In this document: piece after piece, positions 12,801 through 25,670 of the stretch
How the letters are laid out: each line of letters begins with the position of its first letter
Numbering within the stretch: the stretch's first letter is position 1
Assembly: GCF_000003605.2 (NCBI RefSeq)
Contig: NW_003145790.1
Span: 227,640-291,639, forward strand
DNA: 64,000 nucleotides
Direction of reading: 5' to 3'
From: Saccoglossus kowalevskii
Taxonomy: Eukaryota; Hemichordata; Enteropneusta; Harrimaniidae
Position numbers and translations under genes: made by a program
The notes under the pieces: model-generated
What the model was told of the DNA's origin: nothing
Databases searched by the model: none
What the model saw: the letters and a program-made list of their open reading frames with translations, nothing else

Positions 12801-14521
12801 AAATTATTTAATGTTGATTTCTACACTTGAGTTAATTTGCGTAATAATTAAATATGTTGATGTTTTGTTCATATCCTTGTAATACTTTGATTAAATGAAT
12901 TGAAACGTGGTATATAACAGCACGAATTATTTGCTTCATTTTTTTGTATTTTAATTAGTTAATTTGCATAAATCTTCCAATATATATATATTCAATGTGC
13001 TCCTTTACCACAGTTTGGCCTTAATGAAAACTAACTTTTCACGTGCGCAGTCTGTGCCATTTAATTTATTTTCAACCTGTTTATTGCGTATCATAATCGT
13101 TGGTTATTTGTTCAGACGGTTTTAAACTGCACACTGTGAGTAGTTAAGTATATAAAACTGTCTTTGAATATTAATTAACTATTTGTAGCATGTTTTATTT
13201 TGTATTCTGCAAATAGTTTCGTAAGATCGATTGAATCACTGTGTATTAATAGTTTTGAATCAATATATAGAGCGGCATGAACAATGCTAAGCCAGACATG
13301 GTTGTATGCTAATTATTGAGTAAAAATGAACAAATAATGAATTCGTTTTGCAAGAGGCAATTTCCAGCATCTCTAGTTAAATATGTGTTGATGTTATTTC
13401 CTTAAGTTATTTGCAGATGAAATCGAAATGATAGTACATGAAAAACAAAACGTATAATCAAATATATTAATTATATGTAAAAAAAAACCGATTTGTTTGT
13501 TTTCATCCAGAATTAGCAGACAAAACGAAAACTAGTATCACATTCGATGTACTTCATATTTCAGACAACCGCATTGCCCATCATAATTATATTCAGGCAC
13601 GTGGCATACTAGTTCAATATGGACAGTAATTGAAATTTTATACATCAATTTTTTTAGTATACGTGTACTGTTATACTCACGTATATCAGAATAACTGGTT
13701 AATGCAGTAATAATGTATTAATAATTCAATACATTCTCATAGAAAAATGTACCCCCCTCCTCCACCGAATTATAGCATAGAATATGATGACCCGTCCGTA
13801 ATTTCTTGCATGGAAAAATACTGACCCTCCGCTAAAAACACCACCGCTGTGATTTTCTAATCAGGAAAACAGTTTTTGAGGTGAAGTACAAGTCTCGTAT
13901 CTCTCTCGCTCCTAGCGAGATTATAGCGGACATTTGCGACAAAGATTATGTTAGATCTATATAACTACGAATTGTGTGTATAACAATCAAATGCCCATGT
14001 ACTCAGTTATTAAGCGCTGTGATGGCAAAACGCAAATTTTGCGGCTGTGCAAACAGTGTACTAGAACACGTAACAAATTTCGAACGAGTGAAGAACTTGT
14101 CCGTATTCGCTATTTCATTTACATTTCAGCCTGTCTATATATTTGATGTCGGCCCGTCTTTTTTTTACGAGTATTAAAACTAAATTGGAAATCAGCAGAG
14201 TAAGTTGCATAGCTGATAAAACTGACACCGTGGTGACACGGTCATTGTAAATTGAGTTTGCGATTTTGACAGCTACAAAACACAAACGACCACTTTTACT
14301 GTAATTTCATAAACTTACAGTGGTAAGAAAATGTGCGTTGTTTTAATACCGCGGCGAACCTCGTGAAAAAAAAAAAGAAATCCACAAATCGACGATCATA
14401 TATTTTTATTATGCAGCAATAAAAAGAAAATGTTCCATAATAGGCTGATTTCATGCCGTGGAGCTAAGTTTTTCAATTTCCATTAACAGATACTGACCCC
14501 CGTTCTTTTTCCTGTTTACAG
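9860..14521. other. Unassigned DNA, very AT-rich at 12.0-13.7 kb
   Basis: No gene supported. The stretch holds a poly-T run near 10613-10624, a full CRE at 11793-11800 and a donor-like GTGAGT near 10757. The 12.0-13.7 kb part is visibly richer in A+T than the surroundings and has only short frames. The frames at 11009-11314 and 11130-11396 overlap each other and look random. Confidence 0.45.
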
Positions 14522-14632
14522 ATAACACACGCAAATAGCCAAAGAGGCATCGATCATCGCCATTGGAAACCTGAAGACGGACCAGCGTAAAATGCGCTCG
14601 CGCGCAACCAATTAGATTGCAGTGCACAAAAG
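14522..14632 (+). other. Candidate internal exon, probably non-coding
   Basis: A pyrimidine-rich acceptor (TTCTTTTTCCTGTTTACAG) ends at 14521, and the donor AAAAG|GTGAGT begins at 14633, bounding a 111-nt segment. All three frames contain stops, so this would be a 5' UTR or lncRNA exon. It contains a short ATG frame (from about 14592) ending in TAG. It lies on the same strand as the receptor, whose 5' UTR must be spliced, but it is 32 kb away, so a link is speculative. Confidence 0.3.
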
Positions 14633-15330
14633 GTGAGTGTTAATTAAAATATATGGTTTTATCGCCTTGGTAGATGATAAACATCCATAATATTGACAGC
14701 CATACTGCATCAATGACAGGGAAATAAAAGCAGCAGTTAAATACCCATACATTATCAGTGTGCGTTGCATACTTCGCGTGCTTGCGTTCGGGTTAAAGAG
14801 ACTACTCGTCAATGTCGACAACTGTATCTATTGAGGTTATCATTAGGGTATATTTAGCGATAGAGCATAACAGTTACACACTCGTCTTGATTATTTATTC
14901 AACCCGATTTTAATATAGCGTACACTGTACTTTAATCGCTGAGGGTGAACACTGTGTACATGCGGCGCTAATGATTCGCGATTGCAATAAATAAATAATA
15001 CAATTGTAACATCGCTATATGTAATTCGATCAATTTCACGACAAAATGCTATTTTATTGAGAAACAATTCACTTTAAAAAAAAAATATAAACCTATACTC
15101 AGTAAAATTTTGTTTATATTATAATAGTGTACGCTGCTCGTTATTGAAATGCCGAGATTTCATTGGTAACACGAGCAGTCCTGATATCACACAAAAGTAG
15201 CGTTTGAGGTTAAGTGGCAGTAGCCGTCGCGTCGCGCATGCGCATGTGCGACATTTATATTGGTAAACATTGATAAACTTCTCATAATCAAGTGCACTTT
15301 TCTAATGAAATCACGAGTACGAGATTTGTC
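14633..15330. other. Unassigned DNA
   Basis: No gene seen. A CpG-rich palindromic patch around 15222-15250 contains CGCGCATGCGCA, an NRF1-type motif. Confidence 0.4.
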
Positions 15331-15501
15331 CTGGGCGCTACTTGCACTAATTACCGCCGGCGACTCATTCGATACCTTCCAAACACTAATAATACCTAAT
15401 TAAAGCTTGGTAACCTCTCAATTTGTACTAGTTGGTGTGCGCGACAGTCAAACTCGCCATCTTTGTTTGTATAACTATAAGACCCATATCTCGCGCATGC
15501 G
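15331..15501 (+). repeat. Interspersed repeat R2, copy 2
   Basis: About 171 bp aligned end to end with 8552-8724 in the same orientation, at roughly three quarters identity by eye. It also ends in GACCCATATCTCGCGCATGCG. The flanking sequence differs from copy 1 on both sides, which marks an interspersed element rather than a segmental duplication. Confidence 0.65.
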
Positions 15502-18061
15502 CAATGAATACCGTCCTTCAATACATGAACATGTAAACACGATTTAGTATATATAAATGAACGAAGGAGTGTAATCGTTGGACAGCGAACAACACGAGGC
15601 CCACAGGCCCAAAATTCAATATCTGATTGATACCCGATATGAGCGAATAATGTGGCGTATGACACGTCAATCACATCTGGAGACTGTACTGGCCACAGTG
15701 CCTGTTGAGGTGAATGTGTATTGGCCAACCATGTTCAACTGATTATGTATGTGCGAAGTACAAAGCGTTTTCTTAGATAACTGAGATAATGAACACTGGA
15801 CTGGAACAACCGTCGAGAACATTCGGCTTCGCTCCACACGCTGGCTTTCCAAAGACCCGTTGGTTCATCAAATATGGCGCTGTGAGGGGCGGGATTCATT
15901 ATTTTAATTATAACAACTCGGGCGGGAATGTTCGCTTACATAACGGGCTTGACTTCATCTCGAGTCGCACGTTCCCGTTTATGGCATGTTATCATAATGG
16001 GCAGTACGTCATCTCTGTTATCAATCATTTGTTATTTTTATCCCGTCTCTTAGGAACTTAAATAATATTGTCCAAAACCATCATATTATTATCTGAAAAT
16101 GATTGGTCATGCTTGCATAAATAATTAGATATGTCACTCGTCGTTTGATATAGATAATATATTTAATATAGAGCGTGGTAGTAATAGATCCCTTCTGAGC
16201 GGAGATACGCTCATTTGGTGTTTGATGCATATAGTTATTGCACATAGGGACATTTAAGGGCGTATTGGTAACCGTATACCTATAGTTCCACGCCAGTCGT
16301 TGTCGCTTAGTGTCTTACACGCATGCTATGAATAAGATAACCGCTAAATACAATGGGGTTGTTACGGCTTAGGTTCACAGATGGCATCAGGACGACGTGG
16401 CTACAATTCGGTTACACAACAGAACGGAAAAGCACGCTCGCCAGAAACCCATAGATGGTATTAATTTATTCACAGTATATATTAGTTGGGTTATTAATTG
16501 AGAAGGTGGCAGGAGGTCTTGAGCGATTGAACTCGATACTAAATTACCACAGTAATAAAATAACATAGATTACTTATGCCAAATCAATGTTGAAACCAAA
16601 AAAACGAAAGATAATATATAGTTGAACTTTACCTCTTCAATTCACGGCATCAGTGTTATGTTTCAAATACTCTAGCTGATTATCGATTCACTCGTGTAAC
16701 AGTCACATTATTTTACATGAGAGGACGTTCGCTACTATGATTATAGTCGGGTAGTCTGTGCGCAGCACGGTCTGGTTGAAAAAAAACTGCCATTATAGGT
16801 ACTAGTATTTTTCAGAAAAAAATCGTCTGTGATTGCACATACGTAATGCTGATTTCCATTCAGTGCAACTCGGTTAATTAATTATAACTTTAATTAATTA
16901 TAACATCGAAATCTATCGTAAAAGAACATGCAGGCGCCTCTGGCCAATCAAATTTGTTCCACCACACTATGAGACGTATTATAAACGCTCGTAAAAGCAG
17001 GTACCCCGCATTATTGGAGCGTCTATATTCCAAGCAGTCAAAAGACAAATGTTGAATGCTTTATAATGTTTGTTTGTTTTTTCAAAATTTACGTCGCGAG
17101 CGAGGACGAAGAAAGGCCCTTTAACCTCGCGGCTGCAAACACTTGATCTCTTGATTCCGATTTATGTTCCCAATGTATCAGTTATCACCTTCCAAGTTTA
17201 TATAAACGCATCTTTGATGTACTTTATTATTCATAGTGTGTATTCGGTATTGAAGCTCGAGGCATGAACTTGACTGTTCAAATTATAATAGATACGAATA
17301 TAATCTTTCAACCGATGACGTCAAATACGTTGCGATGGCAACATAGACGACTATAATCGCACAAAACATACTGTAATAGTCTCCTTCAAGTTGTATGTTT
17401 GAGATTGATAACCACTTATATTGTGTGTGTCTGCGAATCCGCCTACTATCAATTAAAAAAATACGTTCTCCTGTCACTTGAACAGGCGCGTTGGGTGTCC
17501 GTAACTACGCTAATAGTTTCAGCGCTATACAGAAATGCAAATTAAACGTTTGCCAGCATACTGTACTCTTGGACGAGTACTGTCTAACTACGTGAGGTAC
17601 TTGGTACACGTTCCCTGCGGGAGTGCGCGCTACCAATTTGCCCGATCATTAAAAAGAAATCCCCGGTTGACAAGTACATGATACGAGTTCAAAGTAATGC
17701 CAGCCCGTTGTCTACGCTCCCTGTATTTAGTGCAAGGTTTCCCTGGACGGAATTCGCTGATGAATGATTGTAGGATTTTAATTATATACATTCCAGAAAT
17801 GAAAATTACACATTCCGTATCATTATACAATTAATTAGGTTTAGGTATCCATGCTTGTTGTTAAGCATCTGAACAGAAACAAACGAGCGATGTGTTAAGA
17901 GGGATGAATGCGGCCAGCTGTGGCTAACTGATAAGAATGCCGACCCAATACACGTTCTTGATATGTGCTGCACCAGTCTTGCCATCAACTGATTGACAAA
18001 AAAAAAAATAAGTATGCTTCCTCAACTTCTTTCTATGATGAGAAGTGGTTTTGTGATTTTT
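15502..18061. other. Unassigned AT-rich DNA
   Basis: No gene supported. A 15-bp word (TTAATTAATTATAAC) is repeated in tandem at 16874-16904 with a 16-bp period. A full CRE lies at 17316-17323. The frames at 15396-15728 (-) and 15789-16061 (+) overlap the R2 repeat or have no family resemblance. Confidence 0.45.
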
Positions 18062-18255
18062 CAGAGGCGGCGGCACAAACTTTTACATGGAGGGGCGAGA
18101 TTTGCTCACCAACCTCGCGCTTAAGGCTATTTCCTGCATTTTGAGAAGCGAATTTTGCTGACACGATAGGTTTCAGCTAGATTTTGAAGGGACGACACCC
18201 CCCCCAACATTTTTTTCGGGCGACTGACCTTCTGCTTCCGGTGCCGCTGCCACTA
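18062..18255 (+). mobile_element. Non-autonomous TIR DNA element M2, copy 1
   Basis: The left end CAGAGGCGGCGGCAC and the right end GGTGCCGCTGCCACTA are inverted repeats. The interior (GAGGGGCGAGAT, AATTTTGCTGACAC, a C-run followed by AACATTTTT) matches 28327-28502 in the same orientation. No protein is encoded. CAGNGG ends recall hAT transposons, but I see no 8-bp duplication here, so the superfamily is open. Confidence 0.65.
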
Positions 18256-18552
18256 GTTCTCTATAGTAAAACCTTACTTTTACGACATGGTCTTAATACG
18301 TGCAACTGCGGTTCGTGATTCAGAAAGTAGGCAAGTTTATTTTTTCTTCAGTGGAATTTCTTGAAAATTTTATGTCAAAAAATGCGTTGACATTAGAAAT
18401 TTATAAATAAATATACATATACATATAACAATGGAATGACTTGCTCTTTCAACTTGTCTTTTGGAATCCCGGGGATCTCGACTAAGGTCAATCGCACAGC
18501 TTACTTTATTCGACCACACATACATTGCTTGTATGACTACACGCCATGAGTC

Positions 18553-19465
18553 NNNNNNNNNNNNNNNNNNNNNNNNNNNNNNNNNNNNNNNNNNNNNNNN
18601 NNNNNNNNNNNNNNNNNNNNNNNNNNNNNNNNNNNNNNNNNNNNNNNNNNNNNNNNNNNNNNNNNNNNNNNNNNNNNNNNNNNNNNNNNNNNNNNNNNNN
18701 NNNNNNNNNNNNNNNNNNNNNNNNNNNNNNNNNNNNNNNNNNNNNNNNNNNNNNNNNNNNNNNNNNNNNNNNNNNNNNNNNNNNNNNNNNNNNNNNNNNN
18801 NNNNNNNNNNNNNNNNNNNNNNNNNNNNNNNNNNNNNNNNNNNNNNNNNNNNNNNNNNNNNNNNNNNNNNNNNNNNNNNNNNNNNNNNNNNNNNNNNNNN
18901 NNNNNNNNNNNNNNNNNNNNNNNNNNNNNNNNNNNNNNNNNNNNNNNNNNNNNNNNNNNNNNNNNNNNNNNNNNNNNNNNNNNNNNNNNNNNNNNNNNNN
19001 NNNNNNNNNNNNNNNNNNNNNNNNNNNNNNNNNNNNNNNNNNNNNNNNNNNNNNNNNNNNNNNNNNNNNNNNNNNNNNNNNNNNNNNNNNNNNNNNNNNN
19101 NNNNNNNNNNNNNNNNNNNNNNNNNNNNNNNNNNNNNNNNNNNNNNNNNNNNNNNNNNNNNNNNNNNNNNNNNNNNNNNNNNNNNNNNNNNNNNNNNNNN
19201 NNNNNNNNNNNNNNNNNNNNNNNNNNNNNNNNNNNNNNNNNNNNNNNNNNNNNNNNNNNNNNNNNNNNNNNNNNNNNNNNNNNNNNNNNNNNNNNNNNNN
19301 NNNNNNNNNNNNNNNNNNNNNNNNNNNNNNNNNNNNNNNNNNNNNNNNNNNNNNNNNNNNNNNNNNNNNNNNNNNNNNNNNNNNNNNNNNNNNNNNNNNN
19401 NNNNNNNNNNNNNNNNNNNNNNNNNNNNNNNNNNNNNNNNNNNNNNNNNNNNNNNNNNNNNNNNN
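18553..19465. other. Assembly gap (913 N)
   Basis: A continuous run of N. Open frames crossing it are artefacts of the unknown bases. Nothing can be said about its content. Confidence 0.99.
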
Positions 19466-19652
19466 ACAAACAAATAAGTCGTTTACTACTGAACATTCGA
19501 TCAGGGCACAACCCCCTCATCAAACTGTTTTTTTTTACAAAGGAGCACATTTTTCTACATATACGGACAAGTTTTGATATGTTCATAAATACGCAACAGG
19601 TGAAAAAGTCACATAAAACAGCAAAATGTGACAAACTTTGTCTATGTCTGTC

Positions 19653-19674
19653 CGTGGAAGGTAGTCCTTCCACG
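19653..19674. other. Perfect 9-bp hairpin with 4-nt loop
   Basis: CGTGGAAGG (19653-19661) and CCTTCCACG (19666-19674) are exact complements around TAGT. The structure is stable and GC-rich in an AT-rich setting. No adjacent gene is known, so its role is open. Confidence 0.5.
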
Positions 19675-20817
19675 TTCCATGATCTGTCGATTGGCATGGG
19701 GTTAAGCTCAAACATTGAAATTCTCATTTCAATAGTGATATAAAACTATAATAATGTATTCAATAACATCCAATCATCCCATCAGCTGCAAAAAAGGTCC
19801 ATCCTTTGTTGCGTAGAAAACGGTCTTTTCATAGGAAACACATTGCGCCAAAATAGCTATACAAACTACATGGTATTAACGGCTTTAGTCTTCGTCGTGA
19901 TTGACGATGTTACATGTGACACACGTCAGGCAATAATGCTTTTCGGGTGTAACAGAATTATGTTTCAAAGTTGTGACCTAGTTTGTACTTGTTACGAGAC
20001 CTGATGTGTTGGCTGTGTCTATGATCTGGGGTAGTAGCCTGGAAGTAGTAACCCACTGTAAGCCATTTCCGTACATAAGGTGGTCTTGGAACACAATATT
20101 AGGTCTTAAAGCGAGTTCGAGTGTGCGAGCAACTTTCCGGTAACTGTGCTTGTACGCAACCAGCCAAAAACTCGTTTCATTTCATTTCATTCAACATCAT
20201 ACGCACTCATCTATCTGTGTAATATGTCGAGTGACAACAGGCCCTGGAATGTTGGTAACGGGTGCGTGTATAGGCGTAGATTGAATTAACTCATAATCCT
20301 TATCTCAATGCAATGAACACTTGTCACGCGCAGCAACATACATGTTGTATTTCCACCTCATAGCTTTCAGTATCGTTATGTAAATATAATATAATATCAT
20401 ATTCTAGTAAGCGATAGCATCGTACGCCCGTATTCTTGCATATTATTTGCTAGGCATCGGTTTTCAGGCTTGCTGCGAAGGCCGAAATGCCCAGTTAAAT
20501 AACAACCACGGATGAAACACGTATTGTATTTCGACACAAAGCGCATTAACAGCAAACGGACCCAAGGCAAAATTAACTAGTTGTCAGCTGTCGCTTCTTT
20601 AGTTTGATAATCAACAGCTTAAGAAATCTCATGCCGTCGCATACTCTCGTATTGTTTAGATATATCCGCATATTTTATCAAAAGTTATCAAAAACGGGGC
20701 AACGAAAGAACCACCTTGATACGGTGGTTAACCCCCAGTTTGTGCATAACAGTCGTGAGCGCAGCAACCATTTATTTTTGTAATAGTGTATTAGATAATA
20801 TATAAACTGGGTGTTAC
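19675..20817. other. Unassigned DNA
   Basis: No gene, RNA gene or repeat recognised. Confidence 0.45.
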
Positions 20818-21024
20818 TGTAAAATGGGTTAATTATTCACTGGGTTTTAATTTTGCTTATTCCGCTGACTGTAGATTGCGCTAAAATTAAAACCCAGTGA
20901 ATATGTAAAATTTAGCATAGAACACATTATCTTAATGATAAAACCGTGATTTTAAAACCCGCTGAATATGCCTGAAAAGCTAAATCGGTGAAATTTAAAC
21001 CCAGTAAAAATTAGTCATTTTACA
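20818..21024. mobile_element. MITE-like element M3 with long inverted ends
   Basis: The left end begins TGTAAAATGG and the right end closes with CATTTTACA. The terminal ~38 bp are imperfect inverted repeats containing the word ACTGGGTTT. A third copy of the terminal sequence sits inside, so 20834-20854 and 20883-20903 form a perfect 21-bp inverted repeat around a 28-nt loop. A fourth partial copy lies near 20953. No coding capacity. The flanking TTAC/TTAT could be a decayed duplication. Superfamily unknown. Confidence 0.55.
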
Positions 21025-21736
21025 TTATTCGGAATTATTCCTTCTCAAAAAATATATTACAAAAGCATCATTAAATCTGTTTATCTCGGTGCAGCGTCAT
21101 CCCCGCGGAGTAATCAATAGTGAATTCACTTTGCGCAGTTTTTTTATTCGATGACGTCAATAATAACGATATAACTCGCGTAGTGATAATTACTTATTAC
21201 TACAAATTTTCTATCGAGATTAATATTTTTTCATAACAATCGGGAATCTTTCTCCCATATGCGCAGTGATGTGTCTCAGCAAATACAAATCACGCCACGA
21301 TAAAGCACTGTTACTTTATTCAATTTTATTTTTTTATGAAAAACAAGGTGAGAACAAACAAATTACGTATCTAACGTATGTTTGTCCATTTTTTAAAATC
21401 TGGCAAAATAAATAAAAAAATCACGTAGACAACATACTTTGCACTAATATTATTGCGTATTTATTGACTCATGAATTCCGTATGTCATGACGGAAAAACA
21501 ATACATCCCGAGTTTCACTCTGTGTGCAGATAGAAAATGCACTGTTTACTCGTGGCTTAGAATGTATCCATATTAAGGAACCATAGACATTTGCATTGAT
21601 TGTAAAATTCGTCTACGTACACCATTGCCAATCATCTGAATATCATGATATAATTAAGAGGAATTCCCAACATACCCAAAGTTAGTTATTTCCTTTGGTT
21701 CATCCCCAACCGTTGAAAACGTTTTACGTTTGTTTT

Positions 21737-21767
<31 letters not shown>

Positions 21768-22105
21768 TCAGATTGGCTAATATGGTAGCATGGGCATCGG
21801 CGGTCCTATTGTGTGACGACAAACCATCTAACAAACCGTTAAACAATAAAAAGATAAATTTAAAATATAACGCCAGTTGTCAGGAACGAGCTGCAGATGA
21901 TCGAAATAGTTTGTAATACAGTGTATAGAGATCACTTCGTCGTAGCTTTTGCATCAAAATTGAACCACGTGACTATCAATAAAATAATATATATATTAAA
22001 GATGGAATATAAACGAAAACATATATTTTTGTCCGATACTCTACACTGTAGACTAAATCAAAATATGATTTACCATGAAATCACGCAACAGTAATCGTTG
22101 GGTGA
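21025..22105. other. Unassigned DNA with T/G homopolymer runs
   Basis: No gene supported. A full CRE lies at 21152-21159. A poly-T run followed by nine G sits at about 21747-21768. Such runs are prone to sequencing error. Confidence 0.45.
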
Positions 22106-22118
22106 AAAATCAATGTCA

Positions 22119-22188
22119 CTAATACGCATGTGCAGTGATTGTTATTGTTATTGTGCGCACCAAAACAAACTGTACACATGCGTATTGG
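22119..22188. repeat. Short inverted repeat around ACGCATGTG
   Basis: The arm at 22119-22136 (CTAATACGCATGTGCAGT) pairs with 22169-22188 apart from one mismatch and a 2-nt bulge. Weaker pairing (CAATG/CATTG) continues outward, so the unit may span about 22106-22200. The loop holds a TTATTG repeat. It could be a very short MITE; no target duplication is clear. Confidence 0.45.
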
Positions 22189-22199
22189 AGAATTTCATT

Positions 22200-25183
22200 G
22201 TTTTGTCAATCGAATATCCAGATGGGTGATACAAGAATAGCGTTTTCATGTCACGATAAATCATAGTCCAATGCTGTCATTGATATAGAGTATCAAAACA
22301 AAAATATTTCATCTTCAATAAACGTTTCATTGAATCAATTAAAAGTTATATCCACTTATATTCACACATTATATCGTAAAATGGAGCCCGCGTCACGCTT
22401 GTATTTTTTTGTTTTGGTTGTTTGTTTGTTGTTGTTGTTATTGTTTTTTTTTTGTTTTGTTTTTTTGTTCAAAATAAAGGGGTACAGTCAACAAATAGTC
22501 AGCAAACAAACAACGGAATCCCGAATAGCAGTATAAATTTATTAAAATGTAAAAAAAATCAACAATTTGGTTTTTGTTTAGCTACATCACCAGACGACAT
22601 TTTACTATTAGACTTGTTTTGTTTTATGGATTCAATGTCTCTCATACAACACGATTACGCCGACGCCCGATCGAGATCTTGTATTAAGGTCATATGATAT
22701 GCGCATGCGTTACGTCAGAGGACACATAATGTGTGATGACATTACATTGAATTTGATTGTGTTACATTCACGCCCGAGCCGCTTAAAATATTCTGATATA
22801 TGTCACGAAATACATCAACACAAGCACCGACAATAATTTCCCAATTTCTAAGTCATGTATAGCATATCTTGCCTGTTTCTCCCTCGAATCAGAATACATT
22901 GGTTGCAATATACATGTACTATGGTTTCTGGTGAGCATGATATATTGTCTGGTTACGTCAGCGACACATAGCCTCGTTCAAGTTAGTTGTTATGAGCTCG
23001 TCCTCGTCCCATGCATTCACAATTACCAAACGCATATGAATTTTAGTATGTTTAATATTAAATATGTATCTGCTAGGCAGGGGTATGACAAATGTTTTAA
23101 GGACAAATTCAATGATTATCAAACGACATGGCTACGAACTAGAATTGGAAGACTTAATTGACGCTCGGGTATTCCGCTCAATTGCGTCAGTAGTAAGTTG
23201 GTTCGTTCCAGGTTTGTTTCACGACGCGCTGATCCTCCAGTCGGCTGATACACAAGAGTCTGTGCTATTTCGTAGACATTCACCTGCCGAGAAAAAAAGA
23301 GTCTGTCAGACATATATCAAGACGATTTGTGGTTATAATATTCGCCAGACTGAATAAAAATGGGGGATGATATGACGTACTCAGACCAAAAGGCCACGTG
23401 ACCCTGAAACCGGCACATTAGTCTATCAGAATGAATAAAGGAGACAAATTAACACAAAATTGCCTAAGGCAATTGCATTACACGTCTAATTACATCTCGC
23501 TTAGAGTGTCGACCGACACATGGCTTGTAACGTCGAAAGTAAATTTGAGCGAGGGGAATTTAAGGTGAACTACGTTCACCATATGCCAAAGAGCTAAAAC
23601 AAAATATCTACATTGCAAGTCTAGTTAGCAAATTTTAAGATGTATTAGAAAATGAAAATATATTTTTTTTATTGCTCGACACTGCATAATAATGAATACA
23701 TTAAATTGTGATTTATCATAGCGTTATGCGTTGTCTTGTTGCAAAACAACTGACTATTCGCTCGTTAACAATCACATTTCTTTATTACGCAGGTGTGGTG
23801 ATCATTTAACATCAACGGGTTAGCATACAGTGCGACGTGGAAGCAGCATTGTCAGTTTACGATTAATCATAAAAAAATGACTTATTACTGTGAATTATTT
23901 AAAGAGAGTTAATACAGGATTATTGGTGAATAAATGATAGATTTAAAATAATAAAAGTTAACCAGTAAAAGGTCCATAATCGAAAACAACGTCACATGAT
24001 GTGTGACAGAAACTCCTGAATGGTATATTGTACGCCGACTACACACCGACGAACAGTTGAAATTCGTAGTGCTTGACTGACAGTAGTTTCAGCTAATAGC
24101 TTCGGTCCAGTGGAATATAACCGACTCGATTGGAGATGCCCAACTAAATATGTAATTGATACCAGACTTGCATTGGCCGAGTATGGTACCGTACGTACGT
24201 GGAATGCTCACCGACTGAACTATGCTCGTATATTACTCTGGAATGGGACACGAAAATAGCACGGTTCCATTAATAAAAACAATATAACGTTTCCCAACTG
24301 TGAGGAGAAGAACATATCTCAAATTAGAGCAGTGGCATTTGAAACCAGGGATCACTACCCAGGTCATACATTATCTATGCGGCACTGCAATGTTTTTTGT
24401 TGTTGTTTTTTTTTTTCAATCCGTAAAACAAGTGAAACTTCATCATGATGAGAGTGCAAGATCGCGTAAAAAATATACATCGATCTTTTCTGGAATTTCA
24501 ATCAAATCCTGAAATGTCTGTTTCACACACACTCTCCGAAATAACTCTCCCCGTCTGTTTTAACGCACGTCGCAGAGACTAGACAGGACAGCAAAAAGCA
24601 AAAAAAAATGCATCTTTGATGTATATTAGTCGTTTACCGGAAGTGCTATATCACTACGTTAATTGCTTTCGTCTGTGAGCTTCCGGTGCAGTAAATTATA
24701 CAACTATCGGAAACGTATTGCAACAAAACATGACCTAAAGGCTAGCACGACTGCAGCTGTTTAAGCATTTGTCTCTCTTTGTCCATTTTTTTTTTAAATC
24801 ACGCCTATAATACACGCGAGGTGAAACCCGGGGTCAGTCTATTTGTTTAATGAACCTGGGCATACATAGATGTAAACAAACCCGTGATAGATTCCAAATT
24901 GATCTTCTAATTTAATTGGAGCTGGGAGATGTCTTGTTACTGGGCCAGTAATTAGATATTGTATTTTGGTAATGAACATAAGTAACCTTGCTGCGCCCGG
25001 CGCTAATACTTCTACACAAAGGTCAACACCAACGTACCCCCAAAAGACATGGTGCCGAGAGGCAACGATATGATGTATGTTTCATTGTGGCGTATATCTC
25101 ATCCAAGCGCTGTCATTACGATTGATGGATGTATACCCAGCGGGACGTCGCTCAGTAAATTTTACACTCGCTGTTTACGTCGC
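22200..25183. other. Unassigned DNA, low-complexity T/G tract, ETS-site pair
   Basis: No gene supported. A T/G-rich low-complexity tract covers about 22405-22470. Two ETS-type motifs in inverted orientation, ACCGGAAGTG (24636-24645) and GCTTCCGGTG (24679-24688), lie 33 bp apart. The frames here are short or low-complexity. Confidence 0.45.
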
Positions 25184-25235
25184 TATGAGTCCCATATCGA
25201 ACAGGACGCGGCGCGACGACCACCACCCGCCAATA
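25184..25235 (+). repeat. Interspersed repeat R2, partial copy 3
   Basis: About 50 bp (TGAGTCCCATATC through GGCGCGACGACCACC and GCCAATAACA) match 8701-8755, including sequence beyond the part shared by the other two R2 copies. Only this end of the repeat is present. Confidence 0.4.
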
Positions 25236-25670
25236 ACATCCATATCTACAAAAAAATAAAAAATGTCGTAAATTATATCTCATTTTGCATAACGTCACAA
25301 ATTATGGGACATTCAATCTCGGTCCCTTGTGCCACGTTTTCCTGCGAACCATGATAATTAAATTAGAAAACTCGTTGTCCCTGCAAAGTTCGCGAACATA
25401 AAAACCTAGTAAAATTGCCAAAAACAAATCAAATTAGTGAGATTAAATGCCTTTGAAAATAAATGGTTTTACAATACGGGAAATTAAGTTATTACATAAT
25501 GGTTCGAATGTTTTATGGTGTGGTTAAGCGACCAACATATTTACAGCTCAAATATACGCCGTGTTACAAGTCATCGTATTATGTGATTATGCATATACTA
25601 TCTCATTTGGTTATGCAGATACATGATATGCATTGCAGATACTTGATATCATAAACATACCAAGGATGTT

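Noticed and set aside
15396-15728. 110-codon minus-strand frame
   Set aside because: It overlaps repeat R2 and has no family resemblance.
18370-19727. Open frames of 338-396 codons around 18.4-19.7 kb
   Set aside because: Nearly all of each frame is the N gap.
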